DNA of 64,000 nucleotides from contig NZ_JAJAPB010000005.1 in the NCBI RefSeq assembly GCF_026226615.1, positions 1 to 64,000 of the forward strand, written 5' to 3'. Shown piece by piece: positions 25,320 through 32,873 of the stretch (position 1 is its first letter; every line of letters starts with the position of its first letter). A program made the position numbers and the translations under genes. Origin of the DNA: Geovibrio ferrireducens (lineage in GTDB: Bacteria > Chrysiogenota > Deferribacteres > Deferribacterales > Geovibrionaceae). Under the pieces are notes generated by a model. The model did not search any database and had not been told where the DNA came from. It saw only the letters and a program-made list of their open reading frames with translations.

Positions 25320-27431
25320 TTAAGACCTTATTCCGGTGAATACAGCAGACAGTATATCCGCAGCCTGCTTAAGCTGTTCATTTGTAATAGTAAGAGCGGG
25401 GGTAAGAGTAATAATATTTCCTGACGAAACCTTGAAGCTCAAACCCTTATCCAAAGCCTGATACATGGCGTATTCAGCGTAAAAGGCCTTTTCAGTCTCC
25501 AGAGCCGCCATAAGCCCCAAATGCCTGACATGCTTCACACTCAAAGGGAACCTGCTCCGGATCTCACCCAGCAATGAAGCGAAGTACGCTCCTTTATCCG
25601 CAGTTTCCGCAATAAGGTTATTCTTTTCAATAAACTCAATAACCGCAAGCCCTGCGGCGCATCCGGCAGGGCTTTTTTCGTGGGTATAATGCCCTATGGA
25701 AATATCTCTGGCGCAGTCAAGCCCGTCTCTTACCATGAGGCAGGCAATAGGTATTATTCCTCCGCCCAGTCCCTTTCCGGTCACCAGCATATCAGGCTTT
25801 ATCGGAAAATGCTGATAGGCAAACCACTTTCCGCTTCTTCCGAGTCCGGTCGCAGTTTCATCAAATATTTTAAGTATTCCGTATTCTGTGCATATTTCGT
25901 CCAGTCTGCGGAAATATGCCGCATCAGGCACATGAACGGATGTGCACCTCACAGGTTCAATAAGCAATGCGGCGGCATCATGCTTCTCAGCAATACGCCT
26001 TTCCAGAAGCTCAAGAGAGGCAAGATTCTCCTGAGCGCTTCCGGCGGAATTATACGGCAAGAAATTTTCACCTATGTCAAACCCGGAAATCCCTTCCAGA
26101 AATCCGTGATCACCTGCTGCTGAAAGGGCACAGAGACTGGCACCGTGGAAGGAGCCGTAAGCTGAGTATATTTTCCTCCTGCCTGTAATTTTCATAGCAA
26201 GCTTAATAGCACTGCTGACGGCAAGTGTGGCCGCAGGGGCGTAAAGCACCTTCGCCATATCGCTGTCTGTTATTTCAATAAGCTTTTCAGCCAGACGCAC
26301 CGCTGTTTCGTTAGCATATCTTCTGGGGCTGAAAGGCAGAGTTTCAAGCTGATTAACAACGGCATTCTTAACTTCCGGATTATTAAAACCCACCTGATGT
26401 ACCCCGTTGCCGTGGAAATCCAAAACTTTTTTCCCGCCAGCGAGAATAAATTCCGCCCCCTCGCAGGAGACTACGGTATCAAGACATGGCGTGGAGAGAG
26501 CCTGAGATATGAAAACCTGCGCATCCCTGCTCACAATCGCAGCAGATTCGGCAGCGAGTTTTGCCCTGTGGAAGGCGCGGAGAACTCCGTGGTTGGACTC
26601 CCCCTCCCCTGCACGGCTGTAAGAAGGCGCTGAAGGTTTTTCACCGAGTTTTACTCTGCGGTCTATGTCTCTGAGAATATCGGGAATCTCGCTGTTAAAC
26701 ACAGCTATGTAGTGCGCCCCGTGCGAGCAAAGCCTGCCATATACATCTTTGGTGTTTTTCATAAGAGTGAAGCTGTCCATGGATGCGTATTCTTCCGGCG
26801 TCAGTCCCATTTCGCTTCCGCCCGTTATGATGCCCACAGACCACATTCCGGCATTCACACCCTCTTCAATGTCGCTGGGTGTATCGCCTATTTTGACGCA
26901 TTCGTAAGAAGGAAAGACCCCCATACGTCTGACAGCTTCATAGCACATCCAAGGGGCAGGCCTCCCTGCGGGAACCTCATCCGAAGCCACTATGCAGTCA
27001 GGAACATACCCCTGTTCCGCAGCGCATCTGCCTACAACACCCATCATATCTTTGGTGTAGCCTGTGGTTGAGCCTATTTTGAGTCCCATGCGCCTTATCT
27101 CTGAAACAACCTCAGACACACCGCTGATCAGCGTGCTGTATTGCGGCAGACTGAAAGTCAGCATGCGGTCCGTTTCATCATAAATCCTGTCTATATCAGC
27201 CTCAGCAGGCATTCTGCCGTGCAGCTTTTCAAACTGCTCCGTAACGGAGGGAAACTCAAAGATTTTGCCCAGATGATCCCTCTTTTTCATTCCCATATGA
27301 AGGCGAACCTCTTTCGGCGTAACTTTAATTGAGTTTGCCTCAAGGGTGGAGATGATAGCAGCAACGGGCGCTAAGCAACCGTAGTCAACAGTTGTTCCTG
27401 CCCAGTCAAAAATCACAGCTTTGATTCTCAT
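25320..27431 (-). CDS. PhnX phosphonatase fused to class III aminotransferase-fold domain
   Basis: A 703-residue two-domain protein. Residues 1-265 are phosphonoacetaldehyde hydrolase: VIFDWAGTTVDYG with nucleophile D9, and MGMKKRDHL placing Schiff-base lysine K50 exactly 41 residues later as in PhnX; STTGYT and DEVPAGRPAPWMC also fit. Residues about 310-703 are a class III aminotransferase fold with SFHGASL, IFDETATGLGRSG and GKGLGGG (PLP lysine about K553). Since PhnW supplies the transaminase step, the C-terminal domain may be a PbfA-type (R)-1-hydroxy-2-aminoethylphosphonate ammonia-lyase, which makes the same phosphonoacetaldehyde. ATG 27431 overlaps the permease stop as TAATG; the upstream start at 27455 is rejected. 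Confidence 0.9.
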   Translation of the reverse strand: MRIKAVIFDWAGTTVDYGCLAPVAAIISTLEANSIKVTPKEVRLHMGMKKRDHLGKIFEFPSVTEQFEKLHGRMPAEADIDRIYDETDRMLTFSLPQYSTLISGVSEVVSEIRRMGLKIGSTTGYTKDMMGVVGRCAAEQGYVPDCIVASDEVPAGRPAPWMCYEAVRRMGVFPSYECVKIGDTPSDIEEGVNAGMWSVGIITGGSEMGLTPEEYASMDSFTLMKNTKDVYGRLCSHGAHYIAVFNSEIPDILRDIDRRVKLGEKPSAPSYSRAGEGESNHGVLRAFHRAKLAAESAAIVSRDAQVFISQALSTPCLDTVVSCEGAEFILAGGKKVLDFHGNGVHQVGFNNPEVKNAVVNQLETLPFSPRRYANETAVRLAEKLIEITDSDMAKVLYAPAATLAVSSAIKLAMKITGRRKIYSAYGSFHGASLCALSAAGDHGFLEGISGFDIGENFLPYNSAGSAQENLASLELLERRIAEKHDAAALLIEPVRCTSVHVPDAAYFRRLDEICTEYGILKIFDETATGLGRSGKWFAYQHFPIKPDMLVTGKGLGGGIIPIACLMVRDGLDCARDISIGHYTHEKSPAGCAAGLAVIEFIEKNNLIAETADKGAYFASLLGEIRSRFPLSVKHVRHLGLMAALETEKAFYAEYAMYQALDKGLSFKVSSGNIITLTPALTITNEQLKQAADILSAVFTGIRS

Positions 27432-29155
27432 TAGTTCCTCTGTACGCTCTGCCAAGCGGCAGTTTTTTTTCTGATGTATTTTGAAGCAGCATCGTAAGCT
27501 ATTTTAAATGCCATATTTGTAAACAGTATAAGGCTTGCCATAGCCGCGGCGGCGGAAGTGTCCCCCGCATCGTCCATATTTACAATAGCCACTGTGGCAG
27601 GCCTTGTGTCCTGAGCGTAGAGAAATATCACGGCGGAAATTGTCACCATCGAGTTTACAAAGAAATAGAAAAAAGTTTCCGTAACCGCCGTAACAGAGAG
27701 GGGAAGAGTAACACGAAAAAGTGTCCTTGCCGGATGCACCCCCATGGATTCGGCAACATTGTCGTACTCTCTGTCCTGTTTTTTAAGAGAAGAGGTTATG
27801 GTCATCACCGGCACAGCGATGAAGTGCATTACATTTGCAAGAACAAGTATCCAGATTGTGCCGTAGACGGGCAGAAAAGGGTTTTTTACAGTAAAGAAAA
27901 AGAAGCTTACTTCCGGATTATTGAAGAAAAAAATGTATGCCAGCCCTATAACCAGCCCCGGAACAGCAAGAGTGGCAACTGACAAAGCATACGGCATTCT
28001 GCTTATTATAACGTTCATTCTTGTTTTTTCCGCTGTGTAAGCAACGGCAAAGGCGGAGACAGTACCGAAAAGCGCAGTGAGAAAAGACATCTTCAGACTG
28101 TTTACGTAAGAAGAGAAATCTCCCGCAACATATTTGAACATATAATGTTTCAGAGTAAATGTCAGATCATACGGGAAAAAACTGATGAACGAAACAAAAA
28201 CGGATGTGCCTATGACAGCAGCAATGCAAATAGCGATAACTAAGCAATAGATAAACGCCGCCGTTTCAGCCGTTTTGTTAGGCTTAACCATATAAGGCAC
28301 TGATTTTGATGAGAAAGAGGCGTCCTGCTTCTTCTGTATGAGCCTGTCTATACAGAAAGCGATTAATGCCGGAACCATGAGAAGAACTGCAACAGTTGCT
28401 CCCATAGCAAAATTCTGCTGACCGATTACCTGTTTATAAATATCCACAGCCATTACGTTATACTGACCGCCGACAATCTTCGGCGCTCCCATATCCGTGA
28501 AGCTGAGGATGAATATTGTTGCAAGTGAACTCACAGCACCGTATTTCACGGAAGGCAGCGTCACAGTGAAGAACTTCCTCAGCCTTCCGGCGCCAAGAGT
28601 TTCCGCCGCCTCGTAAAGCCTGTAGTCGCTCATGGCAAAAGATACGGAAAGTATAAGGTAAGCATGGGGAAATGTGTATATCACCTCAGAGATGATTATC
28701 CCTGTTGCTCCGTATATTTCAAACGGAAACGCAAAGTCAGTCCCCAAAGCAGTATTCAGCCAAGTTAAGAAGAGTTTGGATACAAACCCCTGTCTTCCGA
28801 AAAGATATATCAGAGCAAGGGCATGAAGCATGGTTGGAGTAAAGAGGGAAAGCATAGCCATATAGCGGAAAGCATAGCTCCCCTTAACCCTTATGCGGGA
28901 TATGCTGTAAGCGTAAAAAAATGCAAGAGTAAAAGTAACAACAGTCACAATACCTGATACGGTAAAGGAATGCACGAAGGAGGAAACCATGTTGGGGGAA
29001 CTGAAGTATTCGGTTAAGTTTTTCAGACCGCTGAATTTTCCGTCTGAATCATAAAAAGTCAGACCTGCGATATACACCAGCGGCATGAGAAAAAATGCAA
29101 TAAAATAAAATACCAGCAGCCCCGTGCACAGGGCAGATAAAGCCTTTGACCTCAT
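27431..29155 (-). CDS. Phosphonate ABC permease, two fused domains
   Basis: A 574-residue membrane protein with about twelve helices in two homologous halves, each with a permease loop of the EAAETLGAG.RKFFTVTLP and NVAESMGVHPARTLFRVTLP type, so one chain supplies both halves of the channel (FbpB/PhnU2-like). The start is the ATG overlapping the ATPase stop as TGATG; a GTG lies one codon earlier. Operon position makes 2-aminoethylphosphonate the probable substrate, but the fold is shared with ferric iron and polyamine permeases. Confidence 0.88.
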   Translation of the reverse strand: MRSKALSALCTGLLVFYFIAFFLMPLVYIAGLTFYDSDGKFSGLKNLTEYFSSPNMVSSFVHSFTVSGIVTVVTFTLAFFYAYSISRIRVKGSYAFRYMAMLSLFTPTMLHALALIYLFGRQGFVSKLFLTWLNTALGTDFAFPFEIYGATGIIISEVIYTFPHAYLILSVSFAMSDYRLYEAAETLGAGRLRKFFTVTLPSVKYGAVSSLATIFILSFTDMGAPKIVGGQYNVMAVDIYKQVIGQQNFAMGATVAVLLMVPALIAFCIDRLIQKKQDASFSSKSVPYMVKPNKTAETAAFIYCLVIAICIAAVIGTSVFVSFISFFPYDLTFTLKHYMFKYVAGDFSSYVNSLKMSFLTALFGTVSAFAVAYTAEKTRMNVIISRMPYALSVATLAVPGLVIGLAYIFFFNNPEVSFFFFTVKNPFLPVYGTIWILVLANVMHFIAVPVMTITSSLKKQDREYDNVAESMGVHPARTLFRVTLPLSVTAVTETFFYFFVNSMVTISAVIFLYAQDTRPATVAIVNMDDAGDTSAAAAMASLILFTNMAFKIAYDAASKYIRKKTAAWQSVQRN

Positions 29156-30135
29156 CACTGGAAGCTGATCACTGATTCCGGTATCCGAACTTTCAGTCTG
29201 CTGTTGACATAAAGTGCTTTTGCGGAAGGATCGCTGGAGTGGACATCCACTATCAGCGGCGAATCGCTGAGGCTGTGTTCCAGTGTAAGGAACAAGCGCA
29301 GAAATGAACCTCTGAACTCTATGTCATTTACCACTGCACTGTGCCCTTCCGAGCTGTCAGAGGCTATTTTAATTTGTTCCGGCCTTATGCCTATTCTGCT
29401 TCCGCCCAAATCCATAAAGTTAATCATTCCGATAAACTCGGCGATGAATCTCGTTTTCGGATTGAAGTAAAGCTCATCGGGTTCTGCGAACTGTTCGATG
29501 ATTCCCTGATTCATTACTGCAATTTTATCAGAAATGGTGATTGCTTCTTCCTGATCATGCGTAACCATAACGGTTGTTATTTTCATTCTGTCGTGGATAC
29601 TCCTGATCTCGCGGCGGAGCTTTTCGCGCACTTTTGCATCAAGGGCTGAAAGAGGTTCATCCAAAAGCAAAACCGACGGACGGAGCGCAAGGGCACGGGC
29701 AAGCGCCACCCTCTGCTGCTGGCCTCCGGAAAGCTGAAAGGGGTATTTATCTTTTTCATGGTGCAGAGCGGTTATATCCAGCATCTCATCTATAATTTCA
29801 TTGCGCTCAGCCCTGCTCATCCGGCGGGACTGCAGCCCGTATCCGATATTCTGGGTAACTGTGAGGTTCGGAAACAGTGCATATGACTGAAAAACAATTC
29901 CGAAATTACGGCATGAAGCGGGAACATATGAATAGTCTCTTCCTTCAAGAATAACCCGCCCCTCGTTCTGCTTCTCAAGTCCGGCGATGATACGCAGGAG
30001 AGTTGTTTTCCCACAGCCGGACGGGCCCAGAAGGCTGATAAATTCGCCTTTTTCGGCAGTGAGCGTCACACTGTCAAGAACTTTCCTAGTGCCGAACGAT
30101 TTTGAAATATTCTCAAGTTTCAGATAGCTGTCCAT
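29155..30135 (-). CDS. Phosphonate ABC transporter ATPase (PhnT-like)
   Basis: A 326-residue ABC ATPase. Walker A is GPSGCGKTT, the signature LSGGQQQRVALARAL and Walker B LLLDEPLSALDA; a TOBE-like regulatory tail follows residue 240. It energises the fused permease encoded next. ATG 30135 follows AAAGGAAAA. A GC hairpin at 30167-30189 separates it from the binding-protein gene. Confidence 0.9.
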   Translation of the reverse strand: MDSYLKLENISKSFGTRKVLDSVTLTAEKGEFISLLGPSGCGKTTLLRIIAGLEKQNEGRVILEGRDYSYVPASCRNFGIVFQSYALFPNLTVTQNIGYGLQSRRMSRAERNEIIDEMLDITALHHEKDKYPFQLSGGQQQRVALARALALRPSVLLLDEPLSALDAKVREKLRREIRSIHDRMKITTVMVTHDQEEAITISDKIAVMNQGIIEQFAEPDELYFNPKTRFIAEFIGMINFMDLGGSRIGIRPEQIKIASDSSEGHSAVVNDIEFRGSFLRLFLTLEHSLSDSPLIVDVHSSDPSAKALYVNSRLKVRIPESVISFQ

Positions 30136-30166
30136 ATGTTTTTCCTTTCAAACAGGTTAAATGAAA

Positions 30167-30189
30167 GCCGCTCCTGTTTGCGGAGCGGC
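30167..30189 (-). terminator. Attenuator hairpin after the binding-protein gene
   Basis: GCCGCTCC-TGTTTGC-GGAGCGGC, a perfect 8-bp stem, lies between the binding-protein stop and the ATPase start and is followed leftward by TTTCATTT. It probably makes the binding protein more abundant than the transporter subunits, as is common in ABC operons. Confidence 0.65.
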
Positions 30190-30197
30190 CGGATGTA

Positions 30198-31205
30198 TTA
30201 TTTCGGCTCGCTTTTAGTGTCGTATCTTTTCGACCATTCTTTAAGAACCGCTTCCCTGTTTTCCGCCGCCCATACAAAATCATTTTTTATGATCTGTTTA
30301 AGAGGCTCTTTAACGTAAAATTCGGGTACGGGGTTATTGTTTTTTATGGTGATAATTGCGTAGCTTTTGTTGTATTCCTTCATAACATCATCGGATATTG
30401 CCCAGTCGAGGAACTTTTTAGCATCGGGATTGATCGTCTGTTTTTTTACAAGAGCATTGGCTTCAAGATCCCAGCCTGAACCTTCTTTGGGGAAAACCAC
30501 AGAGACAGGAGCGCCTTTTTTCTTCTCAGTTACGCCTCTGTAGCCGAAAGAGATGCCTATGGGGTACTCGCCCTGAGCTGCCATTTTTGAGGGTTTGGAA
30601 CCGGAATGAGTATAAAGCGCCATATTCTGGTGTATTTTATCCATATATTCCCAGCCGGCTTTTTCACCCATAAGCTGGAGCCAAGCGCTCACTGTGAGAT
30701 AGCCAGTGCCGGACGAAGCGGGATTGGGCATGGTTATGAGGCCTTTGTATTCAGGTTTGAGAAGGTCTGCATAGCTTGCGGGAACAGGGAGATTTCTTTT
30801 TTTCATCTCAACTTCGTTTACGGTAAATGCAGTCATCCATGCGTCTATCCCAACCCATGAAGGAACCTTTCTGCTGTCCTTGAACTGAGGAAGAACTCTT
30901 TCGACTCCTTTGGGAGCGTAAGGCTCAAGCATTTTTTTGCTGTCCATAACCAGAAGGCTGGTGGCGGCAAGCCCCCATATAACATCCGCTCTGGGGTTGG
31001 CCTGCTCAGCAAGAAGTTTGGCAGTGACGATACCTGTGGAATCACGCACTATGTTAACTTTAATATCAGGGTAGTTCTTTTTGAATGATTCCAGATAAAC
31101 CGGATACTGATCATCTTCCAGCGCAGTGTACACAGTGATTTCACCTGCCTGAGCTGTAGATATAAACGCGATTAACATTGCGAGCATAAGAAGAAGTTTC
31201 TTCAT
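30198..31205 (-). CDS. 2-aminoethylphosphonate-binding periplasmic protein (PhnS-like)
   Basis: A 335-residue exported solute-binding protein with a signal peptide (1-20, ending AQA). The body ([49 protein letters not shown]) is of the FbpA/PhnS2 class. The RBS AGGAGG and first-gene position make it the most expressed member. The phnW and phnX neighbours support 2-aminoethylphosphonate over iron. Pho-box-like repeats lie upstream at 31251-31311. Confidence 0.88.
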   Translation of the reverse strand: MKKLLLMLAMLIAFISTAQAGEITVYTALEDDQYPVYLESFKKNYPDIKVNIVRDSTGIVTAKLLAEQANPRADVIWGLAATSLLVMDSKKMLEPYAPKGVERVLPQFKDSRKVPSWVGIDAWMTAFTVNEVEMKKRNLPVPASYADLLKPEYKGLITMPNPASSGTGYLTVSAWLQLMGEKAGWEYMDKIHQNMALYTHSGSKPSKMAAQGEYPIGISFGYRGVTEKKKGAPVSVVFPKEGSGWDLEANALVKKQTINPDAKKFLDWAISDDVMKEYNKSYAIITIKNNNPVPEFYVKEPLKQIIKNDFVWAAENREAVLKEWSKRYDTKSEPK

Positions 31206-31250
31206 GCCGACCTCCTAAATAAGTTGGAACAAATCAGCCTATGTTCGGAA

Positions 31251-31311
31251 TGTCATAAAAATGTCGCAACGATGACATAAAACAGCAAATAAGCTGTCAT
31301 GGAAGTGTCAG
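31251..31311. promoter_or_regulatory. Pho-box-like direct repeats upstream of the phosphonate operon
   Basis: Two paired repeats with 11-bp spacing: TGTCATAAAAATGTCGC at 31251-31267, and CTGTCATGGAAGTGTCAG at 31294-31311. Both resemble the PhoB box (CTGTCAT, 4 bases, CTGTCAC). The boxes read rightward while the operon reads leftward, which is not the classic orientation, so the call is tentative. Control by phosphate starvation would suit a phosphonate operon. Confidence 0.45.
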
Positions 31312-31335
31312 GTTATGATTTCATCAAAGAATAGC

Positions 31336-31378
31336 CAAAAAAACCTGCCCGCCCTTTTGCGGTTAAGGAACGGGCAGG
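31336..31378 (-). terminator. Rho-independent terminator of the arr operon
   Basis: Read leftward, CCTGCCCG pairs with CGGGCAGG (outer arms 31344-31351 and 31371-31378) and is followed by a T-rich run including seven T. It lies 27 bases past the chaperone stop. Confidence 0.8.
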
Positions 31379-31405
31379 AATATGGAGGGAAGACCCTGCC
31401 GGCTG

Positions 31406-32020
31406 TTATATCTTGGAAGCGGTAAATTTTTTAAGTGCTTTTCCGACCGTCTTATAAAATGCGGTTTCGGCGTTTTCAGCTACCGCATCCGCAAACTTTG
31501 ATGCGAACGGGAGGAAATATGACCCCTCAAACATTCTCCTGAGCTCGGACAATGCATCGGCATCATCTGTGTTCTCCTCTTTCACTGCGTTTTTAATTCG
31601 TATGTCAGTCAGGTGCATAAATTCCAGTTCAATGGCTACGTGATCCGCAGGTTCGTGCATCTCCTCTTCCACGTGAAGCCCTGCGGCTTCGTAAATAGCC
31701 GCAACATCCATGGTTGTTTTCCCCATGATCTGCCTGTCCTTTTCAAGGTAAACAGAACCGTAAGGCGGACACGGCAGCTCAAACGGCCCAATAAACAGCC
31801 TTGCGAAATCCAGTTCAAGAACCTCTTCCGCGGTTTCTGCAAAAGCCGTTTTCAGTTCCTCTGCTTCTTTATTTATTCCAAGCGAATCCAGAGCATAAGC
31901 TAAGGATTCAACGATTGCTTTTTCTTCCAGTATTGTTTCTTTCGGCGGATAAAAACACAGGGCAAAGAGCCTGTAAATTTCGGTTTTAATATCTGCCGTT
32001 TCGGGGAATTTCGTTTCCAT
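31406..32020 (-). CDS. arrD: TorD-family chaperone for arsenate reductase
   Basis: A 204-residue helical protein of the TorD family. It has YRLFALCFYPP near the start, LELDFARLFIGPFELPCPPYGSVYLE (about 74-99) and a DHVAIELEFMH stretch. Third gene of the arr operon, it should bind the Tat signal of ArrA during cofactor loading. ATG 32020 follows GGAGTGAAT; the in-frame start at 32050 is rejected. A GC hairpin at 32056-32077 separates it from arrB. Confidence 0.88.
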   Translation of the reverse strand: METKFPETADIKTEIYRLFALCFYPPKETILEEKAIVESLAYALDSLGINKEAEELKTAFAETAEEVLELDFARLFIGPFELPCPPYGSVYLEKDRQIMGKTTMDVAAIYEAAGLHVEEEMHEPADHVAIELEFMHLTDIRIKNAVKEENTDDADALSELRRMFEGSYFLPFASKFADAVAENAETAFYKTVGKALKKFTASKI

Positions 32021-32055
32021 ATTCACTCCGTTGTAAAAAAATAAATTCAAATAAT

Positions 32056-32077
32056 GGCGGAGGGATGCCCCTCCGCC
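32056..32077 (-). terminator. Hairpin between arrB and arrD (attenuator-like)
   Basis: GGCGGAGG-GATGCC-CCTCCGCC, a perfect 8-bp stem. Read leftward it is followed by an AT-rich stretch with seven T a little later. It probably lowers chaperone expression relative to arrAB. Confidence 0.6.
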
Positions 32078-32106
32078 GCCGGTTTATTCAAAGCGCAGCA
32101 GGCGCG

Positions 32107-32862
32107 CTACACCTTAAACTTTCTTATGTAGTAAACATTAGGCTTGGTTCCTTCCTCAGGCTTGAGCACCATGGAAGGATATTTCGCAAGAAGCTTGCTG
32201 ACTTCGCTGTTAGGGTCGTTTTTATCACCCACAACCCTTGCTCCTGACGGGCAGGATTTCACACACCATGGTTTTTCATTGACCATTAGCCTGTGGTGGC
32301 AGAGGTAGCACTTCTCAGTAACACCCGCTCTGCGCACAGCTTCATACTCAGGATGCGAGTAGTTGGTTTTATAAGGGGGAAGCCCGCCTGTTTTCTTTGC
32401 AGTTTCAGCACCGCTTGCAGTTACTCCGGGAATTACCGCAGCTTTAGAAGTGTATGCCGAATGCACGTCCTCACCGTCAAAGTTAAAGCTGATTACGCTG
32501 TACTCCGCCTTTTCAGCCTCCACATCCTCCGCGCTGTAAGGACACGCTATCTGGCAGGAGCGGCAGCCGATGCAGCGCTCATCATTGTGCATAGTTATGC
32601 CTTCGGGCGTTTTGAACATAGCCTTGGGTTCAACGGGGCACGCCTCAACGCATGCTGCGTTTGAGCAGTGGTTGCAGAGTACCGGAACAGCAGCAAAACT
32701 AACGTTAGGGAACCTGCCTTCCATTTTGATCATATAGTCAGCCCAGTTGAAGGTCTGTCCGTTTTTTCTGTCGGGAGTATTGTTTTCCGTCTTGCAGGCG
32801 ATTCCGCAAGCCCCGCACCCCGCACATTTCTGAAGATCTATTACCATACAGTATTGAGCCAT
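32107..32862 (-). CDS. arrB: Respiratory arsenate reductase FeS subunit
   Basis: A 251-residue four-cluster ferredoxin. It opens MVIDLQKCAGCGACGIACKTENNTP; further groups are CNHCSNAACVEACP, CIGCRSCQIACPYSA and CYLCHHRLMVNEKPWCVKSCP. This order and length fit ArrB. It takes electrons from the quinol pool and passes them to ArrA. It has no signal and should be carried out with ArrA by Tat. GGAGG precedes the ATG; the gap to arrA is 11 bases. No membrane anchor (ArrC) is present in the operon, so the quinol route must come from elsewhere. Confidence 0.93.
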   Translation of the reverse strand: MAQYCMVIDLQKCAGCGACGIACKTENNTPDRKNGQTFNWADYMIKMEGRFPNVSFAAVPVLCNHCSNAACVEACPVEPKAMFKTPEGITMHNDERCIGCRSCQIACPYSAEDVEAEKAEYSVISFNFDGEDVHSAYTSKAAVIPGVTASGAETAKKTGGLPPYKTNYSHPEYEAVRRAGVTEKCYLCHHRLMVNEKPWCVKSCPSGARVVGDKNDPNSEVSKLLAKYPSMVLKPEEGTKPNVYYIRKFKV

Positions 32863-32873
32863 TTTCTACCTCC

